30,715 nucleotides of DNA from JBDSGC01 sp046594105. Its GTDB lineage: Bacteria > Acidobacteriota > Thermoanaerobaculia > Gp7-AA8. Below, piece after piece: positions 8,853 through 15,428 of the stretch (position 1 is its first letter; every line of letters begins with the position of its first letter). The stretch lies in the NCBI GenBank assembly GCA_046594105.1, contig JBKJQB010000320.1:1-30715 (forward strand), read 5' to 3'. The notes beneath the pieces are model-generated. The model was not told where the DNA came from. It made no database searches and worked only from the letters and a program-made list of their open reading frames with translations. The translations under genes and the position numbers were made by a program.

Positions 8853-9354
8853 TGCACGCGCCTCATTCTTCGCGCTCGCCGCGGCAACCGCGATCGGTTG
8901 CGCCAAGCCACAGAGCGCCGCGCTCTCTCCTCCCTCTACCACCGCGACCGCGGCGACGGTCGCTACCGGGGCCCGGATCGTCTTCCCCGACCGTTCGGCA
9001 GTGTCGGTGGAGATCGCCTCGGATCCCGAGACGCGCACTCAGGGGCTGATGTATCGCGATCATCTGCCGGATAGCGTGGGCATGATCTTCCTCTTCCCCA
9101 GCACCGACGAGTATCCCTTCTGGATGAAGAACACGCTCATTCCGCTGGACTTGATCTGGATCGACGAAGGACATCGGATCGTTCACGTCGCTCACGATGT
9201 TCCGCCGTGCAGAGCCGATCCCTGTCCCGACTACCCGCCGAAGGCAAAATCCCGCGCAGTCCTGGAGGTGGCTGCCGGCGTTGCGGCGAAGCACCAGCTC
9301 AAAGAGGGCGACCTGCTTGTGTTCGAAGGGCTCGATCGGGCCGTGGTGAAGTGA
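8842..9354 (+). CDS. DUF192 family lipoprotein
   Basis: 170 aa. The N terminus MKLDARASFFALAAATAIGC looks like a lipoprotein signal with the acylated Cys at residue 20, so the mature protein is probably tethered to a membrane outside the cytoplasm. The body matches DUF192: a strand with the RTQGLMYRDHLPDSVGMIF region, then FWMKNTLIPLDLIWID and the cysteine pair CRADPC before a VLEV strand and GD. DUF192 proteins are small beta-rich secreted proteins; no general biochemical role is settled. ATG 8842 is preferred over the upstream in-frame ATG at 8824 because GGGGAG lies at 8829-8834 and the signal peptide begins here. It overlaps the end of the regulator gene by 11 nt, so the two are likely co-transcribed. 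Confidence 0.85.
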   Translation: MKLDARASFFALAAATAIGCAKPQSAALSPPSTTATAATVATGARIVFPDRSAVSVEIASDPETRTQGLMYRDHLPDSVGMIFLFPSTDEYPFWMKNTLIPLDLIWIDEGHRIVHVAHDVPPCRADPCPDYPPKAKSRAVLEVAAGVAAKHQLKEGDLLVFEGLDRAVVK

Positions 9355-9368
9355 GGGGATTCCTCTTC

Positions 9369-9450
9369 CTAGGAGCCTGCGCGGCAGAACGTTTTGGAGC
9401 GTGATCTTGGCGGAGCCTTGGGCAACCAGCGCCGCCGGCCGTGCCGGCCT
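9369..9450 (-). repeat. Dispersed repeat family A, copy 1
   Basis: About 82 bp, the reverse complement of the copy at 24575-24658 with few differences. It ends in the GCCGGCCGTGCCGGC palindrome. It fills most of the gap between the DUF192 gene and the rhomboid-like gene. Unlike three other family A copies, it does not begin in a stop codon. Confidence 0.85.
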
Positions 9451-9494
9451 GCCGTCGCTGAACTTTTCTGCGCGGGGCAGGCGTTGCCAAATTC

Positions 9495-10406
9495 ATGTTT
9501 CGAAGCAGAGGGGAAAACCTCCGTGCGACGTACGTCCTCCTCTTCCTGAACGTCGCCTTCTTCCTGCTGCAATACCAGGATGGAGACAAATTCGCCCGCC
9601 TGTTCTCATTTGAGAAGGGTGCGGTGATGAAAGGCCAGCTCTGGCGATTCTTCACCTACCAGTTCGTTCAGGCCGGATCGGTCGGCCTGATCCCGATTCC
9701 CGCCGTGGTCACGCTGTTCCTGAACCTCGTGCTTCTGACTCTGATGGGCCTTTCGGTCGAGGAAGAGTGGGGGACGTCGCACTTCCTCAGGCTCTATCTG
9801 ATCTCCACGCTGACCACGGCGGTGGTCGCCGCGTACCTCGGCACGCCGCTGCTCGGCTCCTTCTTCATCAACTTCACGCTGCTGTTCGTCTACGCGTCGC
9901 TCTACCGCGATCAGGTGTTCTACCTTCTGATTCTTCCGGTCCGCGTCACATTGCTGGCCTGGCTCGCCGTCATCGCCCTCGCTGCCGGCGTGTTCTTCGG
10001 CAGCAAAGCGAACCTCGCGGCGCTTGCAGGGTCAGCCGCCGGCTACGCCTATTACCTTTCCCAACGAAGACGCACCCTTTCGCCCGTCGCGTCGAAAGCA
10101 GAGCCGCCGTCATCGGACGACCTTCGCGTGCAGGCTGGCGCGAAGAATCTGACCCGGACCACGGCGATGAAAAAAGCGCTCTCCACCGGTTCGCTTTCCG
10201 ACATCGATCGACTGATCGAGATGGGGCGTCGCGAGCAGATCGCCGGCGTCAACATCTGCCCTCCCGCCGATTTCAAGCCGGAGCATCCCGACCGCTATTG
10301 CATTCGTTGTGAAGGATTCGCGGAGTGTTCGGCGCGGCACCTCACCATCCACCGGCCGGTAGTGGTGGGAGTGACTGCATTGGGCGCAGATGGCGTCCCG
10401 TCCTGA
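9495..10406 (+). CDS. Rhomboid-like membrane protein without visible catalytic Ser/His, Cys-rich tail
   Basis: 303 aa. About six hydrophobic helices occupy residues 10-195. The opening WRFFTYQFVQ and the helix pattern match the rhomboid/Derlin fold. In active rhomboid proteases the fourth helix carries GxSG and the sixth a His; here the matching segments read LLGSFFINFTLLFVYASLYR and LAALAGSAAGYAYYLS, with neither GxSG nor His. I infer a pseudoprotease. After a linker of about 60 residues, the C terminus holds NICPPADFKPEHPDRYCIRC then AECSARH, a Cys/His-rich patch that could bind a metal. The ATG at 9495 has no strong ribosome-binding site. Derlin-type adaptors use the same fold for non-proteolytic work; a comparable role here is a guess. 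Confidence 0.65.
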   Translation: MFRSRGENLRATYVLLFLNVAFFLLQYQDGDKFARLFSFEKGAVMKGQLWRFFTYQFVQAGSVGLIPIPAVVTLFLNLVLLTLMGLSVEEEWGTSHFLRLYLISTLTTAVVAAYLGTPLLGSFFINFTLLFVYASLYRDQVFYLLILPVRVTLLAWLAVIALAAGVFFGSKANLAALAGSAAGYAYYLSQRRRTLSPVASKAEPPSSDDLRVQAGAKNLTRTTAMKKALSTGSLSDIDRLIEMGRREQIAGVNICPPADFKPEHPDRYCIRCEGFAECSARHLTIHRPVVVGVTALGADGVPS

Positions 10407-10487
10407 ACAATCTGTAGGGAAAGCGAATCTCTGCTACCGCCCATCGGGATCACGAGCGGGTCGCACCGATCGCGCTGCAAGGCACCA

Positions 10488-10682
10488 GCCGGCGAAGCCG
10501 GCAACAGATCGTAGCCCCCGGCGCCAGCCGGGGGAAACAGGCGACAAGGGGTTGGTGAGCCCGCATCGCGGGCGACAGAAGCGCCATGCATCTGCCGTGT
10601 CGACCGCTCGAATCCCTGCCGCCCGCTGACGCGGGCTCACACCATATAAAACGCTGCGTTCCCTCGGCTGGCGCCGGGTACC
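10488..10682. repeat. Nested inverted repeat in the 10407-10792 gap
   Basis: Outer arms at 10511-10535 and 10660-10681 and inner arms at 10554-10577 and 10617-10643 are reverse complements with a few mismatches, so the block could fold into one long hairpin. The outer left arm also contains a perfect 8-bp hairpin of its own (CCCCCGGC GCCA GCCGGGGG, 10515-10534). GCCGGCGAAGCCGGC sits just outside at 10488-10502. No reading frame in this 386-bp gap looks genuine. Confidence 0.8.
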
Positions 10683-10727
10683 GTCTTGCTCCGGACTACG
10701 CCGGCGCGGTCTGCTGCTGGTTTCCTG

Positions 10728-10791
10728 GAAGCGCGGATCACACGAAGAGAAGCTCCTCGAAGCGCGGGGAAACTACACGAAGAGAAACTCC
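10728..10791. repeat. Two-copy tandem repeat of about 32 bp
   Basis: Two imperfect units, 10728-10757 and 10759-10791, each run GAAGCGCGG, a short variable part, then ACGAAGAGAA and CTCC. They lie directly after the stop codon of the minus-strand zinc-ribbon gene, in its 3' untranslated region. Confidence 0.6.
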
Positions 10792-10792
10792 G

Positions 10793-11539
10793 TTACTGCG
10801 CCGGCGGTGCGCCAGGTTTCGGAGGACCGCCATCGCCGCCCCGCCGTCTGCGGAACCGGCGGCGCTTGCGAGGACCATCTCCCTCCGGCCGCGGAGTTCC
10901 TTCCGGTCGATTGGAGGGGGGGCGCACTCCTTCGGCAGCCGGACGTTGCGCGTTCTCGTCCTGAGAACCTGCCGGCCGTTCGCGGCGCGGACGCTCGGCA
11001 CGCGGAGGACGGGGCGGGCGCGGTGGACGTGGGGGCCGCGGAGAGGAAGGTTGCTGCGAGCCCTCGACGTTTCCCTGCATTGCCGCAGAGGGACCCCCCG
11101 GCATCGGCGCGGAATCAGGACGCTGGCCGCGACGACGACGGCGACGGCTTCTCCCAGCCTTCTCTCCTTCCGCGCGTGGCGCCGGTGCGGCCGCAGGCGC
11201 CGGTGACCCCTGCTGACGCTGGCGAGGATCGGGATGCCGCTGTTGTCCACCTGCTCCCGGTTGCGGCCTGCCGGGTCTCCCTCCGCGACGGGCATTGCGA
11301 TCGCGGCCGCCTTCCTGCGGTGGGCGCGTGTCGGGGCGGGGAGGTCGGCCTCCACTTCCCTTGCGATCCGTCTTGCCGCTCTTCTGCTCGAATTCCTGCA
11401 CCTTGCGCTGCATGAACTTGCGAGCCCCCGCATCCTGCCGGTTCTTCACCTCATCAAATCCGCAATACGGGCAACGCTTCCAACCCTCGGGATAGGTCTT
11501 CTTGCAGGCGGAGCAGAGAACGCTTTTGGGCAGCGGCAT
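10793..11539 (-). CDS. Zinc-ribbon protein with long Arg/Gly/Pro-rich disordered tail
   Basis: 248 aa. The N terminus has a four-cysteine zinc ribbon, CSAC at 9-12 and CPYC at 23-26. A short charged helix (about 30-60) follows, then about 180 residues of low-complexity sequence rich in Arg, Gly, Pro and Gln, including SRRRRRRGQR and repeated PPRPPRPPRPP. Zinc ribbons joined to Arg/Gly-rich tails often bind nucleic acid, so an RNA- or DNA-binding role is a reasonable inference; I do not recognise a named family. ATG 11539 is chosen because the zinc ribbon follows at once; the in-frame GTG at 11632 would lie inside the divergent promoter. The low-complexity codons open long spurious frames on the other strand. 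Confidence 0.6.
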   Translation of the reverse strand: MPLPKSVLCSACKKTYPEGWKRCPYCGFDEVKNRQDAGARKFMQRKVQEFEQKSGKTDRKGSGGRPPRPDTRPPQEGGRDRNARRGGRPGRPQPGAGGQQRHPDPRQRQQGSPAPAAAPAPRAEGEKAGRSRRRRRRGQRPDSAPMPGGPSAAMQGNVEGSQQPSSPRPPRPPRPPRPPRAERPRRERPAGSQDENAQRPAAEGVRPPSNRPEGTPRPEGDGPRKRRRFRRRRGGDGGPPKPGAPPAQ

Positions 11540-11623
11540 CGGTCTTGGGCACTCGCACTGCGACTCGCGCCGTCGAGCGGCCGGTCCAGCAACGGCCGGC
11601 GCAGGGGCTCCGGCGGCGGGCGC

Positions 11624-11633
11624 ATTGTACACT
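11624..11633. promoter_or_regulatory. Overlapping divergent -10 elements
   Basis: On the plus strand TACACT (11628-11633) ends 7 nt before the GTG start at 11641. On the minus strand TACAAT (complement of ATTGTA, 11624-11629) points toward the zinc-ribbon gene. The two boxes share the TA at 11628-11629. The geometry matches the bidirectional element at 21777-21786. Confidence 0.5.
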
Positions 11634-11640
11634 CCGACCC

Positions 11641-12297
11641 GTGGAAGGAACTCAGGACCGGAGGAAGACTCTGGAGACGCTCATCGAGCTCGCCGGAGGC
11701 AGCAGCAACGCCGATTGTTGGGACGATGACCGGGCGGAATCGCTGCTCCGATCGCAATCGAGCGCCGCGGAAGTGCGCGCGCTGGGGATGAGCGAACCAA
11801 TGATCGATCGGATCTTCGGCGGAGATCCATCGCCCGATGCCCGAGGCCGCCAGGCGCTCGCTGATGAAGGATCCACGCAGCCGCAACCCTCCGCGAAGCC
11901 GGTTGCCACCGATCGATTCACGGTGCGTGTCGAAGCACGGTTCGAGTCGGCGCACTACCTGCGCGAGTATCGCGGCATCTCCGAGCCTCTCCACGGCCAT
12001 TCCTACAAGGTGGAAGCGGAGCTGGCGGCAGAGGGTGGGGGCCTGGATGCCGACGCCATCGCCGTCGACTTCGTCAGCGCGAAACGCAAGCTTGAAGCCC
12101 TGGCGAAGTCATTTGATTACAAGTGCATCAACGACGTCGCGCCGTTTGACCGGATCAACCCCTCCGCCGAGAACATCGCCGAGTGGTTTCACGGCCAGCT
12201 CTCCGCAGACGTGGCCTCCGAGAGCGCGGTGGTCCGATCGGTCACCATATGGGAAGGGACAGTCAACTCCGTCACCTACCGTCCCACCCGCGCGTGA
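11641..12297 (+). CDS. 6-pyruvoyl-tetrahydropterin synthase-like enzyme with an N-terminal extension
   Basis: 218 aa. The PTPS/QueD fold covers residues 92-218: zinc ligands His105 (SAHYL), His118 and His120 (HGH), PSAENIAEW at 174-182 and a final WEG glutamate (205). The catalytic Cys usually four residues before HGH is Ser114, and the next residue is Glu115, giving ExxHGH; the usual Asp-His pair is Asp159-Tyr160. A Glu in ExxHGH is the known mark of PTPS-III enzymes, which make 6-hydroxymethyl-dihydropterin for folate and can replace FolB, so this role is more likely than queuosine or biopterin synthesis. Residues 1-90 are a polar extension not found in the compact family. The GTG start directly follows a -10 box, suggesting a leaderless mRNA. 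DUF1802 follows by 13 nt. Confidence 0.75.
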   Translation: MEGTQDRRKTLETLIELAGGSSNADCWDDDRAESLLRSQSSAAEVRALGMSEPMIDRIFGGDPSPDARGRQALADEGSTQPQPSAKPVATDRFTVRVEARFESAHYLREYRGISEPLHGHSYKVEAELAAEGGGLDADAIAVDFVSAKRKLEALAKSFDYKCINDVAPFDRINPSAENIAEWFHGQLSADVASESAVVRSVTIWEGTVNSVTYRPTRA

Positions 12298-12310
12298 CCG
12301 CGGCATCGCC

Positions 12311-12856
12311 ATGAACAAACTCCCGAACCATACCGCTCTGAAAGAATGGGCCTCCGTCATCGAGGCGCTGGGACGCGGAGAGCAGGTGATCCTGATCCGC
12401 AAAGGCGGCATCGCAGACGCGGCGTTTGGAGTGGAGGCAGAACGCTTTTACCTGTTCCCCACCAACTACCACGATGCCGGCAGCGGTGAGCCAACCGCGG
12501 TAGCCATCACCCATTGGGCCGAAGTGGTCCGCACCTGGACGATCACCGATCTCGACCGGCTGCAACGTCTGGAGCCGTTTGTGGTGTTCGATCGCGCCGC
12601 TCTGGAGACACGCTACCGCTTCCGCCCCGATCAGGCGCTCCATGTTCTGGGGCTTCGGACATGGAGACTGCCCCGGCCACAATCCATCGCCATGATTCCA
12701 ACGTACGGCGGCTGCAGGAGCTGGGTCAGCATCGATGATGAGATCGCCGTCGACGGCTCCACGGCAGCACTGACCGAAGAGTCGTTGCAGCAGAGGCTGA
12801 CCGAGGTCGACCGGCTTCTTCGGACGCCAGCCGCGGGAGTGGTCTTTCGCGATTGA
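12311..12856 (+). CDS. DUF1802 family protein
   Basis: 181 aa. The sequence shows the DUF1802 pattern: ALKEWASVIEALGRGEQVIL then IRKGGI near the start, FYLFPTNYHDA in the middle, and PTYGGCRSWVSID near residues 136-148. The function of the family is unknown. It lies 13 nt after the PTPS-like gene on the same strand, so co-transcription is likely. The ATG is chosen because the family motif starts within a few residues; the ribosome-binding site is weak. No signal peptide or membrane segment is visible, so it is probably cytoplasmic. Confidence 0.8.
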   Translation: MNKLPNHTALKEWASVIEALGRGEQVILIRKGGIADAAFGVEAERFYLFPTNYHDAGSGEPTAVAITHWAEVVRTWTITDLDRLQRLEPFVVFDRAALETRYRFRPDQALHVLGLRTWRLPRPQSIAMIPTYGGCRSWVSIDDEIAVDGSTAALTEESLQQRLTEVDRLLRTPAAGVVFRD

Positions 12857-12913
12857 TCCTTCGAATGCAAACCACGATGCGGCGGCCTTTGCGTTTCTGT
12901 AGCCCGCGCTGCG

Positions 12914-12919
12914 TAAACT
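12914..12919 (+). promoter_or_regulatory. -10 element of the DjlA-like gene
   Basis: TAAACT ends 6 nt before the ATG at 12926, placing the expected transcription start on or next to the start codon (leaderless mRNA). No Shine-Dalgarno sequence is present between the two. Confidence 0.5.
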
Positions 12920-12925
12920 GACAGC

Positions 12926-13666
12926 ATGGAAGCGGTCATTGTCGTCGTCATGATCGCGGTGGGAGTGATCATCGCGCTGGCGATGCTGGTGAGCATGGCC
13001 GCCGCCGAACGGGAGCGGCAGGGAATCCGGCAAACGGTAGCCCGGGGCGACCGCCAGCACGTGGCGGCCTCCATCCTGTTCAACCTGCTCGTTGCCGGCG
13101 GAACGACTTCCGAGGAATCGATGCGCGAGATCCGGACGCGAGCGGGCCTTCCCAACCCTGTGTCGACCGGGATCGACATGGCCAGCTGGTCGGAGCGTTA
13201 CGCGCTCATGGCCACCCCGGAGCAGCGCAAGTGGCTGCTGGAATCTGCTGTTCAACTGCTGGCCGCGCGGAAGGAACCGGTGCCGCTCCGGCAGTACTCA
13301 TCCCTGCTCGACCTCACCTTCGGCCTCGGATTTCAGATCGATATTCTCAGCAGGTTGCGGGATCAGTATGGTTTCGAATACGTCGATCACGCGAAAAACG
13401 CCCGTCCGCGGGAAGCCGATCGAAGCGGAGGGGCGACGCCGCTGTTCGTTCGCAAGGTCGAGAACCAGACCGCACTGCTGGCTGTGCTCGGACTCAGCGG
13501 CAGCGTCACCCGTCCGGCCATCATCGCCGCCTACCGGAGACTGGCGGCGCAGCACCATCCCGATCGAGTGTTCGGCGAGTCGGAGGAAGTCCAGCAGGCG
13601 GCCGCCCTGCGATTCATCGAGATCACCAGGGCCTACGACGTTCTGCTGGCCACCCACCCTGACTAA
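12926..13666 (+). CDS. DjlA-like membrane-anchored J-domain co-chaperone
   Basis: 246 aa. An N-terminal hydrophobic helix (about 2-26, EAVIVVVMIAVGVIIALAML) anchors the protein. A helical TerB-like middle (about 40-150) follows, and a C-terminal J domain (about 175-243) has the essential HPD triad at 211-213 that stimulates the ATPase of DnaK. The order membrane helix, TerB, J domain at the extreme C terminus is that of DjlA. The gene is preceded by a -10 box 6 nt from the ATG. Its TAA stop is the first three bases of a family A repeat, so the last residues may have been set by insertion of that repeat. Partner Hsp70 is not in the window. Confidence 0.8.
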   Translation: MEAVIVVVMIAVGVIIALAMLVSMAAAERERQGIRQTVARGDRQHVAASILFNLLVAGGTTSEESMREIRTRAGLPNPVSTGIDMASWSERYALMATPEQRKWLLESAVQLLAARKEPVPLRQYSSLLDLTFGLGFQIDILSRLRDQYGFEYVDHAKNARPREADRSGGATPLFVRKVENQTALLAVLGLSGSVTRPAIIAAYRRLAAQHHPDRVFGESEEVQQAAALRFIEITRAYDVLLATHPD

Positions 13667-13747
13667 GCCGGCACGGCCGGCGGCGCTGGTCGCCCAAGGC
13701 TCCCCCAAGATCACGCACCAAGAAGTTCTGCCGCGCAGGCTCCCAGG
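13664..13747 (+). repeat. Dispersed repeat family A, copy 2
   Basis: 84 bp similar to 24575-24658, in the same orientation. It begins with the TAA stop codon of the J-domain gene, runs through the GCCGGCACGGCCGGC palindrome and ends in CTCCCAGG. Several substitutions compared with the other copies suggest an older insertion. Confidence 0.85.
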
Positions 13748-13805
13748 CGAAGGGGGACCTGGCCCGCCCCCGAAGTGCCCGTTTGCGCTCGCCGCGGCCG
13801 GGTGA

Positions 13806-13811
13806 TACACT
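13806..13811 (+). promoter_or_regulatory. Extended -10 element upstream of the SigR-like sigma factor
   Basis: TACACT is preceded by TG one base upstream (TGaTACACT), the extended -10 form. It lies about 330 nt before the sigma-factor start codon, so the predicted mRNA has a long leader, unlike most genes here. Confidence 0.45.
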
Positions 13812-13817
13812 CCGCCG

Positions 13818-14138
13818 GTTGGGAATTCGGGCTGTTTACTGATTGTTCACCGCCGCCTTACCACTAGTTCCCGCCTGGCAACCGTAATACATCCATCGAG
13901 CGCAGACATTTTCAGGACGGACGTGTCCCGTGCCGATGACGCGGCAGGAATTCTACGAAACGACCCCCCTGAAAGACAACGCAACCGCCACAGACTCGCA
14001 ACTTGTAGAAGCATCAGGTAGTTAACCAGCAGCATCCCAAAAGAGCAAGGCCTCCGGTAACCATTTTATTCGGAGTTGCATCTAATCAAGGAAGCGGCAC
14101 GACTTACGCATTTTCAGCAGTGCACCACGGGAGAGAGT
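13818..14138 (+). other. Long untranslated leader of the sigma-factor gene
   Basis: This 320-bp stretch has no credible reading frame on either strand and is richer in A and T than the rest of the window. It contains a short possible hairpin (CTCCG near 14052 with CGGAG near 14071) and a TCTAAT near 14082 that could be a second, nearer promoter. It may hold regulatory sites or a structured leader; nothing matches a riboswitch I recognise. Confidence 0.35.
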
Positions 14139-14912
14139 ATGAAGAGCGCCGTAGCGAACGAGCATGAAGCGGGATGGGATTTTGAGAAGGCAGCCATGCC
14201 TTACGTGGACTCCCTTTACAACACCGCTTATCGCATGACGCGGAATTCCGAAGACGCGGAGGACCTCGTCCAGGAGACCTACCTCAAAGCGTACAAGTAC
14301 TACGACAAATTCGAGGAAGGAACGAACTTCAAGGCGTGGCTCTTCAAGATCATGAAGAACACGTTCATCAACAACTACCGGAAGAAGAAGCTCACTCCGC
14401 ACAAGATCGACTTCTCCGAGATTGAAGAGTCGTACGAGCGCGTCATCCAGAAGAACGCCCCCGATCTGATCAAGGATCCGGAGAGCGAGATCTTCCAGGA
14501 CATGATGGATGCAGACGTCAAACGCGCGCTCGACTCCCTTCCACATGACTACAAGATGGTCGTCCTGCTGGCCGACATCGAAGGCTTCTCGTACAAAGAG
14601 ATCGCCGAGATTCTGGACTGCCCCGTCGGTACGGTGATGTCCCGTCTCTATCGCGGCCGCAAGATGCTGGAGCGCACGCTGCTGGAGTACGCCCGCAAGT
14701 ACGGCTACATCCGCGGCGGAGCGGAACCGGCCAAGATGCGCTCACGCAAAGACGAGCCGAAGGTTGCGAAGAAAAAAGACGACGCTTCTTCCGATGAGCC
14801 TGAGGTTCAGGAACCCGACGAGAACGAAGAGGCCGCGATCCTGTTCAGCGACGAAGAGTTCGAGTTCGAAGTGCCTGAAGAAGAGGAAGAAGAGAAGTTC
14901 GAAGTGGAGTGA
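14139..14912 (+). CDS. ECF sigma factor of the SigR/ECF12 type with an acidic C-terminal tail
   Basis: 257 aa. Region 2 (about 21-85) reads LYNTAYRMTRNSEDAEDLVQ, then FKAWLFKIMKNTFINNYRKK. Region 4 (about 125-185) reads DIEGFSYKEIAEILDCPVGT and MSRLYRGRKML. Both are close to Streptomyces SigR, which directs the thiol-oxidative stress regulon. ATG 14139 has a purine-rich GGGAGAGAG just upstream and is preferred over the farther start at 14076. After residue 195 comes a tail of about 60 residues, first Lys-rich then almost purely acidic (ending EVPEEEEEEKFEVE), which ordinary ECF factors lack. A strong terminator follows, and then an RsrA-like anti-sigma gene. Sigma-factor identity is firm; redox control is inference. 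Confidence 0.9.
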   Translation: MKSAVANEHEAGWDFEKAAMPYVDSLYNTAYRMTRNSEDAEDLVQETYLKAYKYYDKFEEGTNFKAWLFKIMKNTFINNYRKKKLTPHKIDFSEIEESYERVIQKNAPDLIKDPESEIFQDMMDADVKRALDSLPHDYKMVVLLADIEGFSYKEIAEILDCPVGTVMSRLYRGRKMLERTLLEYARKYGYIRGGAEPAKMRSRKDEPKVAKKKDDASSDEPEVQEPDENEEAAILFSDEEFEFEVPEEEEEEKFEVE

Positions 14913-14941
14913 GTTTCACCACCAACCGATCCATCATCCCC

Positions 14942-14970
14942 GGCGGCCTCCATGCGAGGCCGCCTTTTTT
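14942..14970 (+). terminator. Rho-independent terminator after the sigma-factor gene
   Basis: A perfect 9-bp stem GGCGGCCTC/GAGGCCGCC (14942-14950, 14956-14964) with a 5-nt loop is followed by six T. It lies 30 nt after the sigma-factor stop and before the anti-sigma gene, so most transcripts should stop between the two. Confidence 0.9.
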
Positions 14971-15092
14971 GCAGATCGCGTTACGGCCGTGCTCGTTCCT
15001 CCCCACCACACGCGGAATTTCGTTCTCACCTGCTTCCGTTCCTCGGCAGTGAAGTCACTCGTCGCTCTGAACAAGAAAGAGGAACGGCATTG

Positions 15093-15332
15093 ATGCTCTG
15101 TAACGAGGTCAAACGCATGGTGTACTTCTTCCTCGACGGTTCCCTCGGAGGAAGCAAAGAAAAGGACTTCAGCTCGCATCTGAGTCTCTGTCCGGAATGC
15201 GAAGCAAGAACCCGGGTTCACAAACGCCTGCGCGCGTTCATCGAGAAGCGACTGGGTCGTGAAAGCGCCCCGGATCGCCTGAAGCAGCGGCTGGTGCGTT
15301 CCTTCCGCGCCGCGAAAGCAGAGTGGTCCTGA
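15093..15332 (+). CDS. RsrA-like zinc-binding anti-sigma factor
   Basis: 79 aa, cytoplasmic with no membrane segment. It has the ZAS anti-sigma signature: Cys3, then H-x3-C-x2-C (His29, Cys33, Cys36, in SSHLSLCPEC), set in a helical frame (VKRMVYFFLDG). In RsrA the same residues hold zinc and form disulfides on oxidation, releasing SigR. The neighbouring SigR-like factor makes it the probable partner. ATG 15093 is chosen because GAGGAA lies about 9 nt upstream and the ZAS domain begins there. The terminator at 14942-14970 suggests that it has its own promoter or depends on read-through, in contrast to the co-transcribed Streptomyces pair. Confidence 0.85.
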   Translation: MLCNEVKRMVYFFLDGSLGGSKEKDFSSHLSLCPECEARTRVHKRLRAFIEKRLGRESAPDRLKQRLVRSFRAAKAEWS

Positions 15333-15406
15333 TCTCGGGATCACCATCGCGCCGCCTCTGCTGCATCACGCCAGCGGGCCCGTCCGAACGTTCCCTCCCG
15401 GTACGC

Positions 15407-15412
15407 TAAGAT
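15407..15412 (+). promoter_or_regulatory. -10 element of the winged-helix-like gene
   Basis: TAAGAT lies 16 nt before the GTG at 15429, giving a leader of about 10 nt. No clear -35 is visible. Confidence 0.4.
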
Positions 15413-15428
15413 TGCGAAGGGCCACGCG

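Noticed and set aside
10600..10620. Possible tRNA T-arm (CTCGAATCCC)
   Set aside because: No acceptor or anticodon arm can be paired around it; it lies inside the loop of the nested inverted repeat.
10586..11415. Plus-strand frames over the zinc-ribbon gene
   Set aside because: They arise from the Arg/Pro-rich codons of the minus-strand gene; only the minus strand has the CxxC pairs.
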